From the NCBI GenBank assembly GCA_035626595.1, contig DASPNJ010000037.1, forward strand, positions 4,666-68,665: a stretch of 64,000 nucleotides of DNA, written 5' to 3'. The stretch comes from JAQGMV01 sp035626595. GTDB lineage: Bacteria > Pseudomonadota > Gammaproteobacteria > Burkholderiales > SG8-41. A model generated the notes under the pieces. The model ran no database searches. It was not told the origin of the DNA and was given only the letters and a program-made list of their open reading frames with translations. A program made the translations under genes and the position numbers. Shown in pieces: positions 8,511-16,983 of this stretch. Position 1 is the first letter of the stretch; each line of letters starts with the position of its first letter.

Positions 8511-9650
8511 CTACTTGATCACGATCTTGGAGGCGTGTTTCGAGCAGTCCACCTTCTCGATCCACGAGCTGCCGACCGGGTGCTGCTTCGAAAGCTCGCG
8601 GCCCTCCTGCGCGAACGTGTCCACCCACTTGTGCGCGTCGGCCGGGGTCTTGGTCTTGATGTACTTGATGGTCGAATCGCCCACGGCGGAGGTCATCGCC
8701 GTCACTTCCTTCGGGTTCATCCAGTACACGCCGGGCTTGTTGGGATCCTTGGTGCCGTACTTCTCGTACGTCATCTTGTCCACGCACCAGTTGATCTCTT
8801 TCTGGAACTGGATCGTCTCGTTGATGAGCCCCGTGAGCGCTTTCTGCGTGGCCGGCGTCAGGCGGTCGAACCAGCGGCGGCTCGCGGCGACCATGTAGTA
8901 GTCGCCGGTGAACGCGCCGGCGCCACCCGTCGTGTAGAAGGGCGCCTGCTCGCGCACCGAGAGCCATCCGCCGATGCTCGTCATGAGGCCGTCGACCACG
9001 CCGGATTCGAGCGCATTCGGCACCTCGCCGAAGGCCATCACGATCGGGTTGGCGCGCCACGCTTCGAGCGCGGCGTTTTCCACCGGGCCCATGCTGCGCA
9101 CCTTGCGGCCGCCGAAGTCCTCGGGTTTCAGATAGCGCTTCTTGCCGCCCACGCCCATGCCGAAACTCATGTGCGCGATACCGAAGACCTTGATCGCCTG
9201 GCGTTTCTCCAGGCGGTCGGTCAGCATGCGGAAAGTCTTCGTCTTCTCGAGCTGGTCCGCTGCGCCGGGCGTCGTGATGATCCCGGGTCCGACCATCGTC
9301 ATCATCCACGGATCGACCGGCGCGGCCTTGCCGATCTGCATCCATGTCATCTCGAGATTGCCCTGGCGCATCGCTTCGAAGGCTTCGGGAATCGTGTAGA
9401 GCGCGCCGGCGAAATAGGTGCGCACTTCACTGCCCGGGATCACCTGCGGCAGGCGGTCCTGGAAGTGCTTCATCGCGATGCCGGCGGGATGCGGCGGAGG
9501 CGTGAAGTCGGCGGCGAATCGCAGCACGACTTTTTGCGGTTTGTCCTGCGCCTGCGCGTGCGGGGTAAACGGTAAGGCGGTTGTGAGCGCGGCGAGAGCG
9601 AATGCTGCGAATGCGCGCGCGGTGTGGCGATGCACCGGGATCTGTTGCAT
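8511..9650 (-). CDS. dctP: TRAP transporter periplasmic substrate-binding protein (DctP)
   Basis: A 379-residue solute receptor with a signal peptide (hydrophobic residues about 11-30, likely cut after AQA near 35). The body has the TRAP-receptor pattern: a GALYTIPEAFEAMRQGNLEM stretch near 80, and a long DctP-like C-terminal helix region. It is somewhat longer than the usual 325-340. The ATG at 9650 follows GGAGGAGCAC. As first gene of the run P-Q-M-TauD-SodC it probably defines the transcript start. The ligand is unknown, probably an organic acid. Confidence 0.93.
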   Translation of the reverse strand: MQQIPVHRHTARAFAAFALAALTTALPFTPHAQAQDKPQKVVLRFAADFTPPPHPAGIAMKHFQDRLPQVIPGSEVRTYFAGALYTIPEAFEAMRQGNLEMTWMQIGKAAPVDPWMMTMVGPGIITTPGAADQLEKTKTFRMLTDRLEKRQAIKVFGIAHMSFGMGVGGKKRYLKPEDFGGRKVRSMGPVENAALEAWRANPIVMAFGEVPNALESGVVDGLMTSIGGWLSVREQAPFYTTGGAGAFTGDYYMVAASRRWFDRLTPATQKALTGLINETIQFQKEINWCVDKMTYEKYGTKDPNKPGVYWMNPKEVTAMTSAVGDSTIKYIKTKTPADAHKWVDTFAQEGRELSKQHPVGSSWIEKVDCSKHASKIVIK

Positions 9651-9773
9651 GTGCTCCTCCAGTAGACGTTGTACTGCGAACGCCGCTCGTATCGGCGGCT
9701 TTGAGTGAGCGTGCGGCGGTCACGCTATACGTACCTGCAGTGCAGCGTCAACAGGGCTGGAGCGCCCTCCGGG

Positions 9774-10922
9774 CTAATCCTCCTTGATAGGCCCGCCTAT
9801 CGTTCCGTGCTCACCGACCCGCGGCGCCGCGCGCTCGTACGCGGGCCGCTCGCCGTCGAAGCGCAGCGGCAGTCCGAGCGTGGGGAGCGCGCCTCCGGGG
9901 CCCTGCTGGATGATGCCGAGGGCGCGCGCCTGTGGGTCGTCGGGGATCTGGTCGATGCGCTGCACCGGGGCATTCGGCACGCCCGCCGCGTCCAGCAGCC
10001 CGCGCACTTCGACCAGCGTGTATTTCTCCACCTCGGTCTGGATGAGCGGAATCAGCTCGCGCCGGTGCTTCACGCGATCGCCGTTCGTCACGAACCGCGC
10101 GTCTTGCGCGAGCTCGGGTATGCCGAGCGCGGCAACGAGCCTCGCGAACAGGTTGTCGTTGCCGCCGCCGATCACGATCCAGCCGTCGCTCGCGCTAAAC
10201 GCCTGGTAGGGCACGATTCCGGAAGCGCCCGAGCCCTGCGGTTTCATGCGGCGCGGTTGCATCGTCACGCTCGCGATCTGGATGGTTTCGTAAGCGAGCG
10301 CGGTCTCGAAGAGCGAAGTCTCGACGAGGCCGCCGCGGCCGGTCTTCAACCGATCGAGCAGGCTCGCGACGATGCCGATCGCCGCCCACATGCCTGAACC
10401 CTGATCCGTCATCGCGACCGGCACGCGAATCGGCGGGCGCGTCTCGTCTTCGCCCGTGATGCTCATGAGCCCGCCGTACGCCTGCATGAGCGGATCGTAG
10501 CCCGGCTTGTCGTCGAGCGGTCCGCCGCGGCCGAACGCGCCGATGTCGCAGTACACGAGCGCGGGCTTGAGCGCGAGGAGCTTCTCGGGCCCCAGCCCGC
10601 GCTCCTTCGCCATACCCGGCCGCAGGTTGAAGATGACGGCATCGGCGCGCTCGACGATGAGCTTCTCCAGCGCGTCGCGCTGCTGCGGGTCGCTCAACTC
10701 CGCGACGACCGAGCGCTTGCCGCGGTTCAGCGCGACGAAATGCGCCGCCGAGCCGTCCCAGAACGGCGGGCCCCACGCGCGCGCGAAGTCGCCGGTCTTC
10801 GGCGGCTCGATCTTGATCACGTCGGCGCCGAGCTCGGCGAGGATCAGCCCCGCATACGGGCCGGCCACGCTGTTGCCGACTTCGATGACGCAGTAGCCGC
10901 GCAGCGGCTTAGAGCTCGCCAT
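9774..10922 (-). CDS. CaiB/BaiF-family CoA-transferase
   Basis: A 382-residue type III CoA-transferase. The N-terminus with VGNSVAGPYAGLILAELGAD and the segment RGGLVETSLFE near residue 190 are typical. Here the acidic pair of the active-site segment is Glu/Glu rather than Asp/Asp. The ATG at 10922 follows GAGGCGCAGAC. It stands alone between the TRAP operon and the RES toxin, so its substrate is not indicated by context. Confidence 0.88.
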   Translation of the reverse strand: MASSKPLRGYCVIEVGNSVAGPYAGLILAELGADVIKIEPPKTGDFARAWGPPFWDGSAAHFVALNRGKRSVVAELSDPQQRDALEKLIVERADAVIFNLRPGMAKERGLGPEKLLALKPALVYCDIGAFGRGGPLDDKPGYDPLMQAYGGLMSITGEDETRPPIRVPVAMTDQGSGMWAAIGIVASLLDRLKTGRGGLVETSLFETALAYETIQIASVTMQPRRMKPQGSGASGIVPYQAFSASDGWIVIGGGNDNLFARLVAALGIPELAQDARFVTNGDRVKHRRELIPLIQTEVEKYTLVEVRGLLDAAGVPNAPVQRIDQIPDDPQARALGIIQQGPGGALPTLGLPLRFDGERPAYERAAPRVGEHGTIGGPIKED

Positions 10923-10957
10923 GTCTGCGCCTCATGCTAGTCCGCATGTTTCTCCAA

Positions 10958-11443
10958 TCACGCGCCCCGAAAGAGTTTGTTGTAGTCGAATGGGCGAATC
11001 GTCCGGCTAGTAATGGTCCTGGCGTCCGCATGCGTTGCGTTGATCAGGACGACACGCGCCTCAGGAACGATCACCGAAGGCACCGTCAGCAGCGTGCTTC
11101 GCGACGATTTGTACCAGTTTGACCCGACATCCACGCTCGCCTTGCCCGCCGGCACCGCGCTCCACGCAACGTCGATTTTCTCCGGATCGATCTGTTCGCG
11201 CGCCTGCCAGACCTTCATCGGCACGTCGATCTTCACGACAAAACGATTCAACGGCAGTCCGCCTGAATCGATGTGCGCGGCCGTTTCGAGCACCGCCAGC
11301 GCAATGGTCTCGGCAGCATAGACGACGTATTCGCCCGGCGCATTCCAGCGGCCGGGGTACTTTGCCGCGCCACCACCGGAAAGATCGTCTGCCTTGTATT
11401 CCCTGGTCTCAGCCGCGATGCGCCACAGGCTGAAGGACACCAT
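10958..11443 (-). CDS. RES-domain toxin
   Basis: A 161-residue RES-family protein. Characterised members are NAD+-consuming toxins (MbcT phosphorolyses NAD+; ParT ADP-ribosylates a target). The conserved Arg32 (PGRWN), Glu53 (AVLETAAH) and Ser123 (TVPSVIVPE) are present, so it looks intact. I start at the ATG at 11443, which overlaps the antitoxin stop by one base (TAATG). A longer frame extends to 11578, but it runs inside the antitoxin gene and its extra residues do not look like RES. Confidence 0.88.
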   Translation of the reverse strand: MVSFSLWRIAAETREYKADDLSGGGAAKYPGRWNAPGEYVVYAAETIALAVLETAAHIDSGGLPLNRFVVKIDVPMKVWQAREQIDPEKIDVAWSAVPAGKASVDVGSNWYKSSRSTLLTVPSVIVPEARVVLINATHADARTITSRTIRPFDYNKLFRGA

Positions 11444-11976
11444 TACAGGTAGGCACCACTTTCCACTGCGCCGAGGAGCCGCGAGACGACCTCCAGGCCT
11501 GTAGGCGTGTCGAGGAGCTCGGCAGGTCTCTTGCCGCCCAGCGCGGGCTGCGGACGCTCGAGCCACTGCCCCAGCCATTTGCGGGCGTCGAAATTCTTCA
11601 CGTCCGCGGTGCTGTTCTCGACGATGCTTTCGGCAATCGCGAGCAGGCGAACCATGCCTACGGCCGCTTGCCCACCGGCGCCTGTAATGGCTTCGTTGGC
11701 CGCCGCCTTCTTTTCGGCTGTGGCTCTGGGCACTCCGATCATGCTGAACAGACGGCTCGTCGGTATGGCCATCTCCTTGGCCATGTCCTTCAAAAAGCGC
11801 CCGCCAACGCCGCTGCGCTCGACCTCGACCAGCTCGAGCGGCGTCGCATGCCGAATTTTTTCGACGAAGTCATCGATGCTCGTCTGTGCTCTGCGGAAAG
11901 GCTTTACATGACCGCCGGCAGCACGCGTGGCCGCGCGGGCGGTTCCCGACACCCGTTTTTTTGCTTTGGCCGTCAT
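11443..11976 (-). CDS. Xre/MbcA/ParS-type antitoxin (DUF2384)
   Basis: A 177-residue protein with a basic Ala/Lys-rich N-terminus, a helix-turn-helix-like middle (MAKEMAIPTSRLFSMIGVPR near residue 63) and the DUF2384 toxin-binding C-terminus ending RPAELLDTPTGLEVVSRLL. It should bind and inactivate the RES toxin encoded immediately downstream and repress its own promoter. I chose the ATG at 11976, after GGAGGGG. The in-frame ATG at 12003 lies inside the likely -10 box and would be upstream of the transcript start. Confidence 0.88.
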   Translation of the reverse strand: MTAKAKKRVSGTARAATRAAGGHVKPFRRAQTSIDDFVEKIRHATPLELVEVERSGVGGRFLKDMAKEMAIPTSRLFSMIGVPRATAEKKAAANEAITGAGGQAAVGMVRLLAIAESIVENSTADVKNFDARKWLGQWLERPQPALGGKRPAELLDTPTGLEVVSRLLGAVESGAYL

Positions 11977-11994
11977 CACCCCTCCGTCTTGACT

Positions 11995-12012
11995 TGGACA
12001 CATTGTAGTCCA
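11995..12012 (-). promoter_or_regulatory. toxin-antitoxin promoter -10 box with overlapping inverted repeat
   Basis: On the minus strand TACAAT (12007-12002) is a good -10 box; no convincing -35 is visible. It is embedded in a perfect inverted repeat with arms TGGAC (11995-11999) and GTCCA (12008-12012). An operator in this position would let the antitoxin repress its own operon, as known for Xre/RES pairs. The operator assignment is inference. Confidence 0.45.
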
Positions 12013-12083
12013 GATCGAGACACCGCAGCGAAGTGCCGTTCAGAAGCCCAATGCGCTCGTTCGTGCGGTGAGTCGGCGCAGAA

Positions 12084-13280
12084 CTAGTAGGAGCGCGGCA
12101 GGCCGAGAACGTGCTGCGCCACGTGCGCGAGGATCAGGTTCGTCGAGACCGGCGCGATGCGCGAGAGCCGCGCTTCGCGCCAGTGGCGCTCGACGTCGAA
12201 CTCGCGCGCGTAGCCGTAGCCGCCGTGCGTCTGCATGCACGCTTCGGCGGCTTTCCAGAGCGCCTCGGCCGCGAGGTAGCGCGCCATGTTCGCTTCAGCG
12301 CCGCACGGCACGCCGACCTGGAACATCGCCGCGGCGCGCCGCACCATCAAGTCCGCGGCTTCCATCTCGATATGCGCCTGCGCGATCGGAAACTGGATCG
12401 ACTGGTTCTGACCGATCGGGCGGCCGAAAACCTGGCGATCCTTCGCGTACGCGGTCGCGGTGCGGATGAACCAGCGCGTGTTGCCGATCGCCTCCGCCGC
12501 CGTCAGCACGCGCTCGGCGTTCATGCCGTCGAGGATGTAGCGGAAGCCTTTGCCTTCCTCGCCGATCAGGCTGTCCGCGGGGATCTCGACGTCGTCGAAG
12601 AACACTTCGGTGGTGTGGTGATTGACCATCACCTTGAGCGGGCGCACTTCGAGGCCTTTGCCTTTGGCCTCGCGCATGTCGATCAGAAATGTCGAGATGC
12701 CGTGCGATTTGTTTTTCGCTTCGTCGATCGGGGTGGTGCGCGCGAGCACGAGCATCAGATCGGAGTGCTGTGCACGCGAGGTGAAGATCTTCTGGCCTTT
12801 GAGCGTGTAGCCGGTCGCCGTCCTGATCGCCCGCGTCTTCAGGTGCGTCGTGTCGGAGCCGGTCGTGGGCTCCGTTACGCCGAACGCCTGCAGCCGCAGC
12901 TTGCCGCTCGCGATCTGCGGCAGGTACTTGCGCTTCTGGTCTTCGCTGCCGTGTCGCAGCACCGTGCCCATCGTATACATCTGCGCGTGCCCCGCGGCGG
13001 CGTGGCAGCCGGCGGCACAAACTTCTTCGAGAATCACCGCCGCGGCGCGCAGCGGCAGGCCGGTGCCGCCGTACTCCTCCGGAATCAACGCCGCGAGAAA
13101 GCCCGCTTGCGTAAGTGCGTTGATGAACTCGGTGGGATATTCCTCCGCCTCGTCCTTCGTGCGCCAGTATTCCTGCGGAAAACCCGAGCAGACGCGGCGC
13201 ACCGCTTCACGGATGTCGCGGTAATCCTCGCCGGTGGGGACGTCGATGATCGCGGGCTGAAGTTCTTGTGGAGAGTTCAT
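12084..13280 (-). CDS. acyl-CoA dehydrogenase-family protein lacking the usual catalytic Glu motif
   Basis: A 398-residue acyl-CoA dehydrogenase homologue with VTEPTTGSD near residue 135 (FAD/substrate loop), a conserved R-FGRPIGQNQ segment near 282 and QTHGGYGYAREFDVER near 355. Where most members have EGTNE, this one reads RIAPVSTNL, so the Glu base of the medium-chain enzymes is absent at that place. Either a base elsewhere is used (as in isovaleryl/long-chain types) or the reaction differs. The ATG at 13280 follows GGGGAACCC. The upstream gap holds the class A repeat. Confidence 0.88.
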   Translation of the reverse strand: MNSPQELQPAIIDVPTGEDYRDIREAVRRVCSGFPQEYWRTKDEAEEYPTEFINALTQAGFLAALIPEEYGGTGLPLRAAAVILEEVCAAGCHAAAGHAQMYTMGTVLRHGSEDQKRKYLPQIASGKLRLQAFGVTEPTTGSDTTHLKTRAIRTATGYTLKGQKIFTSRAQHSDLMLVLARTTPIDEAKNKSHGISTFLIDMREAKGKGLEVRPLKVMVNHHTTEVFFDDVEIPADSLIGEEGKGFRYILDGMNAERVLTAAEAIGNTRWFIRTATAYAKDRQVFGRPIGQNQSIQFPIAQAHIEMEAADLMVRRAAAMFQVGVPCGAEANMARYLAAEALWKAAEACMQTHGGYGYAREFDVERHWREARLSRIAPVSTNLILAHVAQHVLGLPRSY

Positions 13281-13308
13281 GGGTTCCCCGTCCTATCCGT
13301 AGGGTGCG

Positions 13309-13440
13309 CCGGTGGCGCACCATCAATCGGTGCGCTACCAGCGCAGCGTACGCGTTGTACAGCACCGCCTGGGTTTCGTAGGGTGTGCCGGTGGCGCACC
13401 ATTCAGTCGGTGCGCTATCAGCGCACCCTACGCGTTGTGC
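13309..13440. repeat. class A dispersed palindromic repeat, two tandem 69-bp units
   Basis: Two tandem copies begin with GTAGGGTG at 13309 and 13378, so the period is 69 bp. Each holds two short hairpins of the form TGCGC-n-GCGCA. The second unit overlaps the end of the MmgE/PrpD gene on the minus strand and supplies its TAG stop. Relatives occur at 23055-23174, 29097-29155, 31329-31416, 45741-45757 and 58965-58992. Confidence 0.85.
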
Positions 13441-14816
13441 AGCTCATGTAGGTCCCTGACGTTGTCGAAGCCCCACACGAGCTTCATCAGCGACTCGCAT
13501 TTCGCCTTGCCGATCACCGGCTCGCAGTTCGACGTGAACTTGCGCTCGAGATCGTCGTCGGTCATCGGGTTCTCGCCTTCGCCTTTCGGGTCGAGCACCC
13601 GCTTTTCGAGGCTGCGTCCATCGTCGAGCTCGATCCGCACGACGCCGGAGCGGCGGCCCGGGTAGATCCGCTCGCATTCTTCGTCGATGCGTGTGTCGCA
13701 GGCGTCGATCAGTTTGCGCACCGCGGGCCGGTCGAGGCTGTCCGGCAGGAATTGCGTCGCGCTCAGGCGACCGTCGACGACCGCCAGCGCCGCCGCCACG
13801 GGCGCGCTCATCTGCGCGTCGAGCAGGTTCTCCGTGTGTTTGTGATCGTGTCCATTGAAACCGACTGCATAGAGACCGATCTGAATGCGCACGACGTCTT
13901 CGGGCGCAAAACGGTGCTCGGCGCGCAGCGCGAGTATCCCGTCGACCACGCTGTGATAGTGCCGGCAGCAGGGATAGGGCTTGAAATACGCGTGCTCGAT
14001 CTCGAAGCGTTGCCCAAGCTCGAGCAGCAGGCGGTCCCATTTCATCTCGCCGCTCGCGTGGATGTTGCCGAACCCGTAGCGTCCTTCGAGCACCTTCGCG
14101 GGACCGGTGACACCGCGTTTCGCGAACTCCGCGCACAGGAGCCCGTCGCGCGCCGCTTTGCCCGGGTGAATGCGTTTCACTTCCGCGCCTTCGTCGAGGT
14201 ACTCACGGATGCCGCCGGAGAAGCTGCCGGCGAGACCGAGCGCGTTCCGCGCCTGCTTTGCATCGAGCCCGAGCAGCTTCGACACCGCCGCGGCTGCGCC
14301 GAATACACCCGCGAGCGGCGTGTTGTGCCAGCCCCTGCGCGCCGTGGCCGGATGCATCGCGGCGGCGATGCGGCACATGACGTCGTAACCGATCACGCCC
14401 GAGAGGATGACCTCACGCGGCGTCGAGCCGTATTGCTCCGCCGCCGCGAGCACGGCCGGGAAGATCACGCCCGAAGGATGCGCGGATCCGTTCGTGTGCC
14501 CGTCGTCGAAATCCAGCGCGTGCGTGTTGGCGCCGTTGACGAGTGCCGCGTTGGGCGCCGAGAGCCGCTTTCGCGTGCCCAGCACCGTGGCGGTTCGCGT
14601 CGCATCGCTCTCCTCGAAATACTCGAGCAGCGCGCGCGAGACCGGCATCGCGGCGCCGGCGATCGCGCATGCAAGGTGGTCCTGGAACGCGCGCTTGAAT
14701 GCATGGATCGTGTTCGCCGGCAGCGCCTCGTACGTCGTTGCAGCAACGTGCTCGGCGAGCCGCGCGGTCGCATCGGCTCCCGCGGCGGGTCTGATTTGAG
14801 TTGCGATGGCGCTCAT
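13428..14816 (-). CDS. MmgE/PrpD-family protein
   Basis: A 462-residue homologue of 2-methylcitrate dehydratase PrpD and of itaconate-processing CAD. It has the helical N-domain with ALVNGANTHALDFDDGH near residue 84 and a C-terminal lid domain; the former motif lines the active site. The likely reaction is dehydration or isomerisation of a small polycarboxylate. The ATG at 14816 follows GAGGAG; the longer frame to 14906 overlaps the upstream gene. It is the last gene of the operon starting at 20015. Its TAG stop comes from the class A repeat. Confidence 0.88.
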   Translation of the reverse strand: MSAIATQIRPAAGADATARLAEHVAATTYEALPANTIHAFKRAFQDHLACAIAGAAMPVSRALLEYFEESDATRTATVLGTRKRLSAPNAALVNGANTHALDFDDGHTNGSAHPSGVIFPAVLAAAEQYGSTPREVILSGVIGYDVMCRIAAAMHPATARRGWHNTPLAGVFGAAAAVSKLLGLDAKQARNALGLAGSFSGGIREYLDEGAEVKRIHPGKAARDGLLCAEFAKRGVTGPAKVLEGRYGFGNIHASGEMKWDRLLLELGQRFEIEHAYFKPYPCCRHYHSVVDGILALRAEHRFAPEDVVRIQIGLYAVGFNGHDHKHTENLLDAQMSAPVAAALAVVDGRLSATQFLPDSLDRPAVRKLIDACDTRIDEECERIYPGRRSGVVRIELDDGRSLEKRVLDPKGEGENPMTDDDLERKFTSNCEPVIGKAKCESLMKLVWGFDNVRDLHELHNA

Positions 14817-14835
14817 CGATTCTCCTCGAAGCGGT

Positions 14836-16941
14836 TCACCTTTCGACAAGGTCCGGGCGAACGGCCGCGCCGAAAACGACGAGCCCATCGACCGCGACAA
14901 CGCCACTGCCTTGTTCCTTCACGATCAACGGGTTGATTTCGGCTTCCGACACGGTCCGGGCATCGACTTCCGCGAGCAGCGACATCGAGCACACGGCGCG
15001 CGCAAGTGCGTCGACGTCGCCGCGCGGCAGGTTGCGAAAGCCTTTGAGTATTTCGAGCTCGCGGATCTCTTCGATCATCTCGCGGGCCGTCTCCAGCGTC
15101 ACGGGGGCGATCCGCACGCTCACCTTCTTCATGAGCTCTGCGGTGATGCCGCCCAGTCCGAGCACGACCGTCGGGCCGATCTCCGGGTCGCGCCGATAAC
15201 CCACGATCACCTCGGCGAGACCGCGTTCCATCTGCTGCACGAGCAAGCCTTCGATGTGGGCCGCCGGAAAGTGCGAGCGCGCGTCCTGCAGTATGCGCTG
15301 GGCCTCAGCGCTGACGGCCGTCGACGACACGTCGAGCCGCACCAGACCCGCTTCGGTCTTGTGCGGGATGTCGGGCGAGAGGATCTTGACTGCAAAAGGA
15401 CCCGGCAGCGAGACGGGCTGCGTCGGATCGACGATCACGCGAGATTCGGCGATCGGGATGCCGAGCGCGTTGAACAATGCGCCGGCCTCGCGCTCGCTCA
15501 ACCGCTCGCGCGGGCTCGACATCGCCAAGGTCGAAGCCCCTCGCGCCGCGTCACGGGCCGAGGGGCGCGGCCCCGGCGCCCGCCAGTTGAGATAGGCATT
15601 CACCGCGTCGGCGCACGATTCGGGCGTGCGGAAGCTGGCGACGCCGTTCTTCTGGAGCTCCACCAGTGCGGCGTCGGCGAGCGGCGCGAGAAAAACGCCG
15701 AGCGGCTTCCTGTCGAGCGGATGCGCGACGAGCACGCGCTCGACGATCGTCTGCGGATTCTGCGAGCTCGAGCCGACGACGGACACGACCGCATCGGTGT
15801 GATCGGATGCGAGCAGCGCGGACAGGATCATCGCGTAGCGTCCGCCTTCGCTGCGTCCCATCGGAATGTCGGTGAGCGGCGCGTCGGTGACATGGATGTC
15901 TTTCAACGCAAGGTCGCCGATGATCCCGGGGGAAGGTCCCGTCACGTCCGCGCCGAGTACGCCGAGCCGGTCGACCACCATGGCCGCCGCGCCGCCGGTG
16001 CCGGTCAGCACCGACACGCGCTTGCCGCGCGGTGGCTTGTGGCCTCTGACGAGCTGCGCCGTCTCGAAAAGGCTTTCATAACTATCGACCCGGATGATGC
16101 CGTGCTCTCGGAAAAACGCCGTTGCGACTTCGTCCGGGCCGGTGATCGCGCCGGTATGCGAGGTCGCCGCCTGGCGGCCGACGCTCGAGCGGCCGAGCTT
16201 GTAGGCGATGACGGGTTTGCCGATCGCGTAGGCGCGCCGCGCCGCTTCGGCGAGCCGGTCCGCGTCACGAAAGGTCTCGAGGAACAGCAGGATCGCGCCG
16301 GTGTCGGCGTCGTCCACCAGCATGTCCGCGAGCTCGCCCACGCCGAGGTCGGACTCGTTGCCGACGGAAATCAGCTTGGAGAAGCCGAGGCCGCGAGCCT
16401 GCGCGCGCGAGAGAATGCTGCCGGTCATGCTGCCGCTCTGCGAAACCAGGCTGAGCGGCCCCGGCACGAGCTCTTCGCGCTCGATGACCGCATTGACCGT
16501 GAGCGGAATGCGGTCGTGCACGTTCACGAGGCCCATGCAGTTGGGGCCGAGCAGCCGCAAGCCCGCCGCGCGCGCTTTACGGACCATGTCGCGCTGGCGC
16601 TTCAGCCCCTGCTTGCCGAGCTCCGCGAATCCGGCGGTGAAGAGCGTCGCGACCGGGATCTTCAATTCGCAGCACTGATCGATCACGTCGGGGACGGCGG
16701 CGGCCGGCGTCATGACGAACGCGTGGTCGATCGGTCCCGGAGCCGATCTGAGGTCGGGATACGCGCGCTCGCCGAGCACTTCGCTGCGCGACGGATTGAT
16801 CGGCAGCACGCGGCCGCCGTAACCGAAACGCTTCAGGAAACGCTGCGGGCGCGAGTTGACCTTCTTGAGATCGGGTGTCGCGCCGACGAGGGCAACCGAT
16901 GCAGGCTGGAGGAAGGCTTTGCGGAGCTTGGCGTCTATCAT
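14836..16941 (-). CDS. ADP-forming-type acetate/acyl-CoA synthetase (fused alpha-beta)
   Basis: A 701-residue single-chain acyl-CoA synthetase of the NDP-forming family: CoA-binding Rossmann domain (about 1-130), ligase-CoA domains with LLGPNCMG near 129 and SQSGSM near 168, the mobile His region, then an ATP-grasp domain (about 490-700) with AVKILSPDIPHKTEAG near 531. It would interconvert acyl-CoA + ADP/Pi and acid + CoA + ATP. The last residues (VRPDLVER, stop) match the class E repeat read in this direction. It lies between a Bug receptor and MmgE/PrpD, which suggests activation of an imported acid. Confidence 0.88.
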   Translation of the reverse strand: MIDAKLRKAFLQPASVALVGATPDLKKVNSRPQRFLKRFGYGGRVLPINPSRSEVLGERAYPDLRSAPGPIDHAFVMTPAAAVPDVIDQCCELKIPVATLFTAGFAELGKQGLKRQRDMVRKARAAGLRLLGPNCMGLVNVHDRIPLTVNAVIEREELVPGPLSLVSQSGSMTGSILSRAQARGLGFSKLISVGNESDLGVGELADMLVDDADTGAILLFLETFRDADRLAEAARRAYAIGKPVIAYKLGRSSVGRQAATSHTGAITGPDEVATAFFREHGIIRVDSYESLFETAQLVRGHKPPRGKRVSVLTGTGGAAAMVVDRLGVLGADVTGPSPGIIGDLALKDIHVTDAPLTDIPMGRSEGGRYAMILSALLASDHTDAVVSVVGSSSQNPQTIVERVLVAHPLDRKPLGVFLAPLADAALVELQKNGVASFRTPESCADAVNAYLNWRAPGPRPSARDAARGASTLAMSSPRERLSEREAGALFNALGIPIAESRVIVDPTQPVSLPGPFAVKILSPDIPHKTEAGLVRLDVSSTAVSAEAQRILQDARSHFPAAHIEGLLVQQMERGLAEVIVGYRRDPEIGPTVVLGLGGITAELMKKVSVRIAPVTLETAREMIEEIRELEILKGFRNLPRGDVDALARAVCSMSLLAEVDARTVSEAEINPLIVKEQGSGVVAVDGLVVFGAAVRPDLVER

Positions 16942-16952
16942 TGATGTTGTTC

Positions 16953-16982
16953 ATGCTTCGACAAGCTCAGCACGAACCGATT
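16953..16982. repeat. class E dispersed repeat, half copy
   Basis: Contains GCTTCGACAAGCTCAGCACG, the left half of the inverted repeat seen complete at 22323-22398. Degenerate copies are at 14838-14862 (inside the end of the synthetase gene) and 29171-29190. It fills most of the 42-bp gap between the Bug gene and the synthetase gene. Confidence 0.7.
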
Positions 16983-16983
16983 C

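Noticed and set aside
11444..11578. N-terminal extension of the RES toxin
   Set aside because: The extension overlaps the antitoxin gene for 135 bp and has no RES-like residues. The ATG at 11443 gives normal length and a coupling overlap.
13309..13440. Possible short CRISPR array
   Set aside because: The units are palindromic, directly adjacent, 69 bp long with no unique spacers, and relatives are scattered singly. No cas gene is present. The 20-bp array at 23761-23820 fails for the same reasons.
14806..16944. 712-residue open frame opposite the acyl-CoA synthetase
   Set aside because: It mirrors the synthetase almost end to end, with His/Arg/Asp-rich composition and no domain. The same holds for 60288-62348 opposite the Bug and M81 genes.
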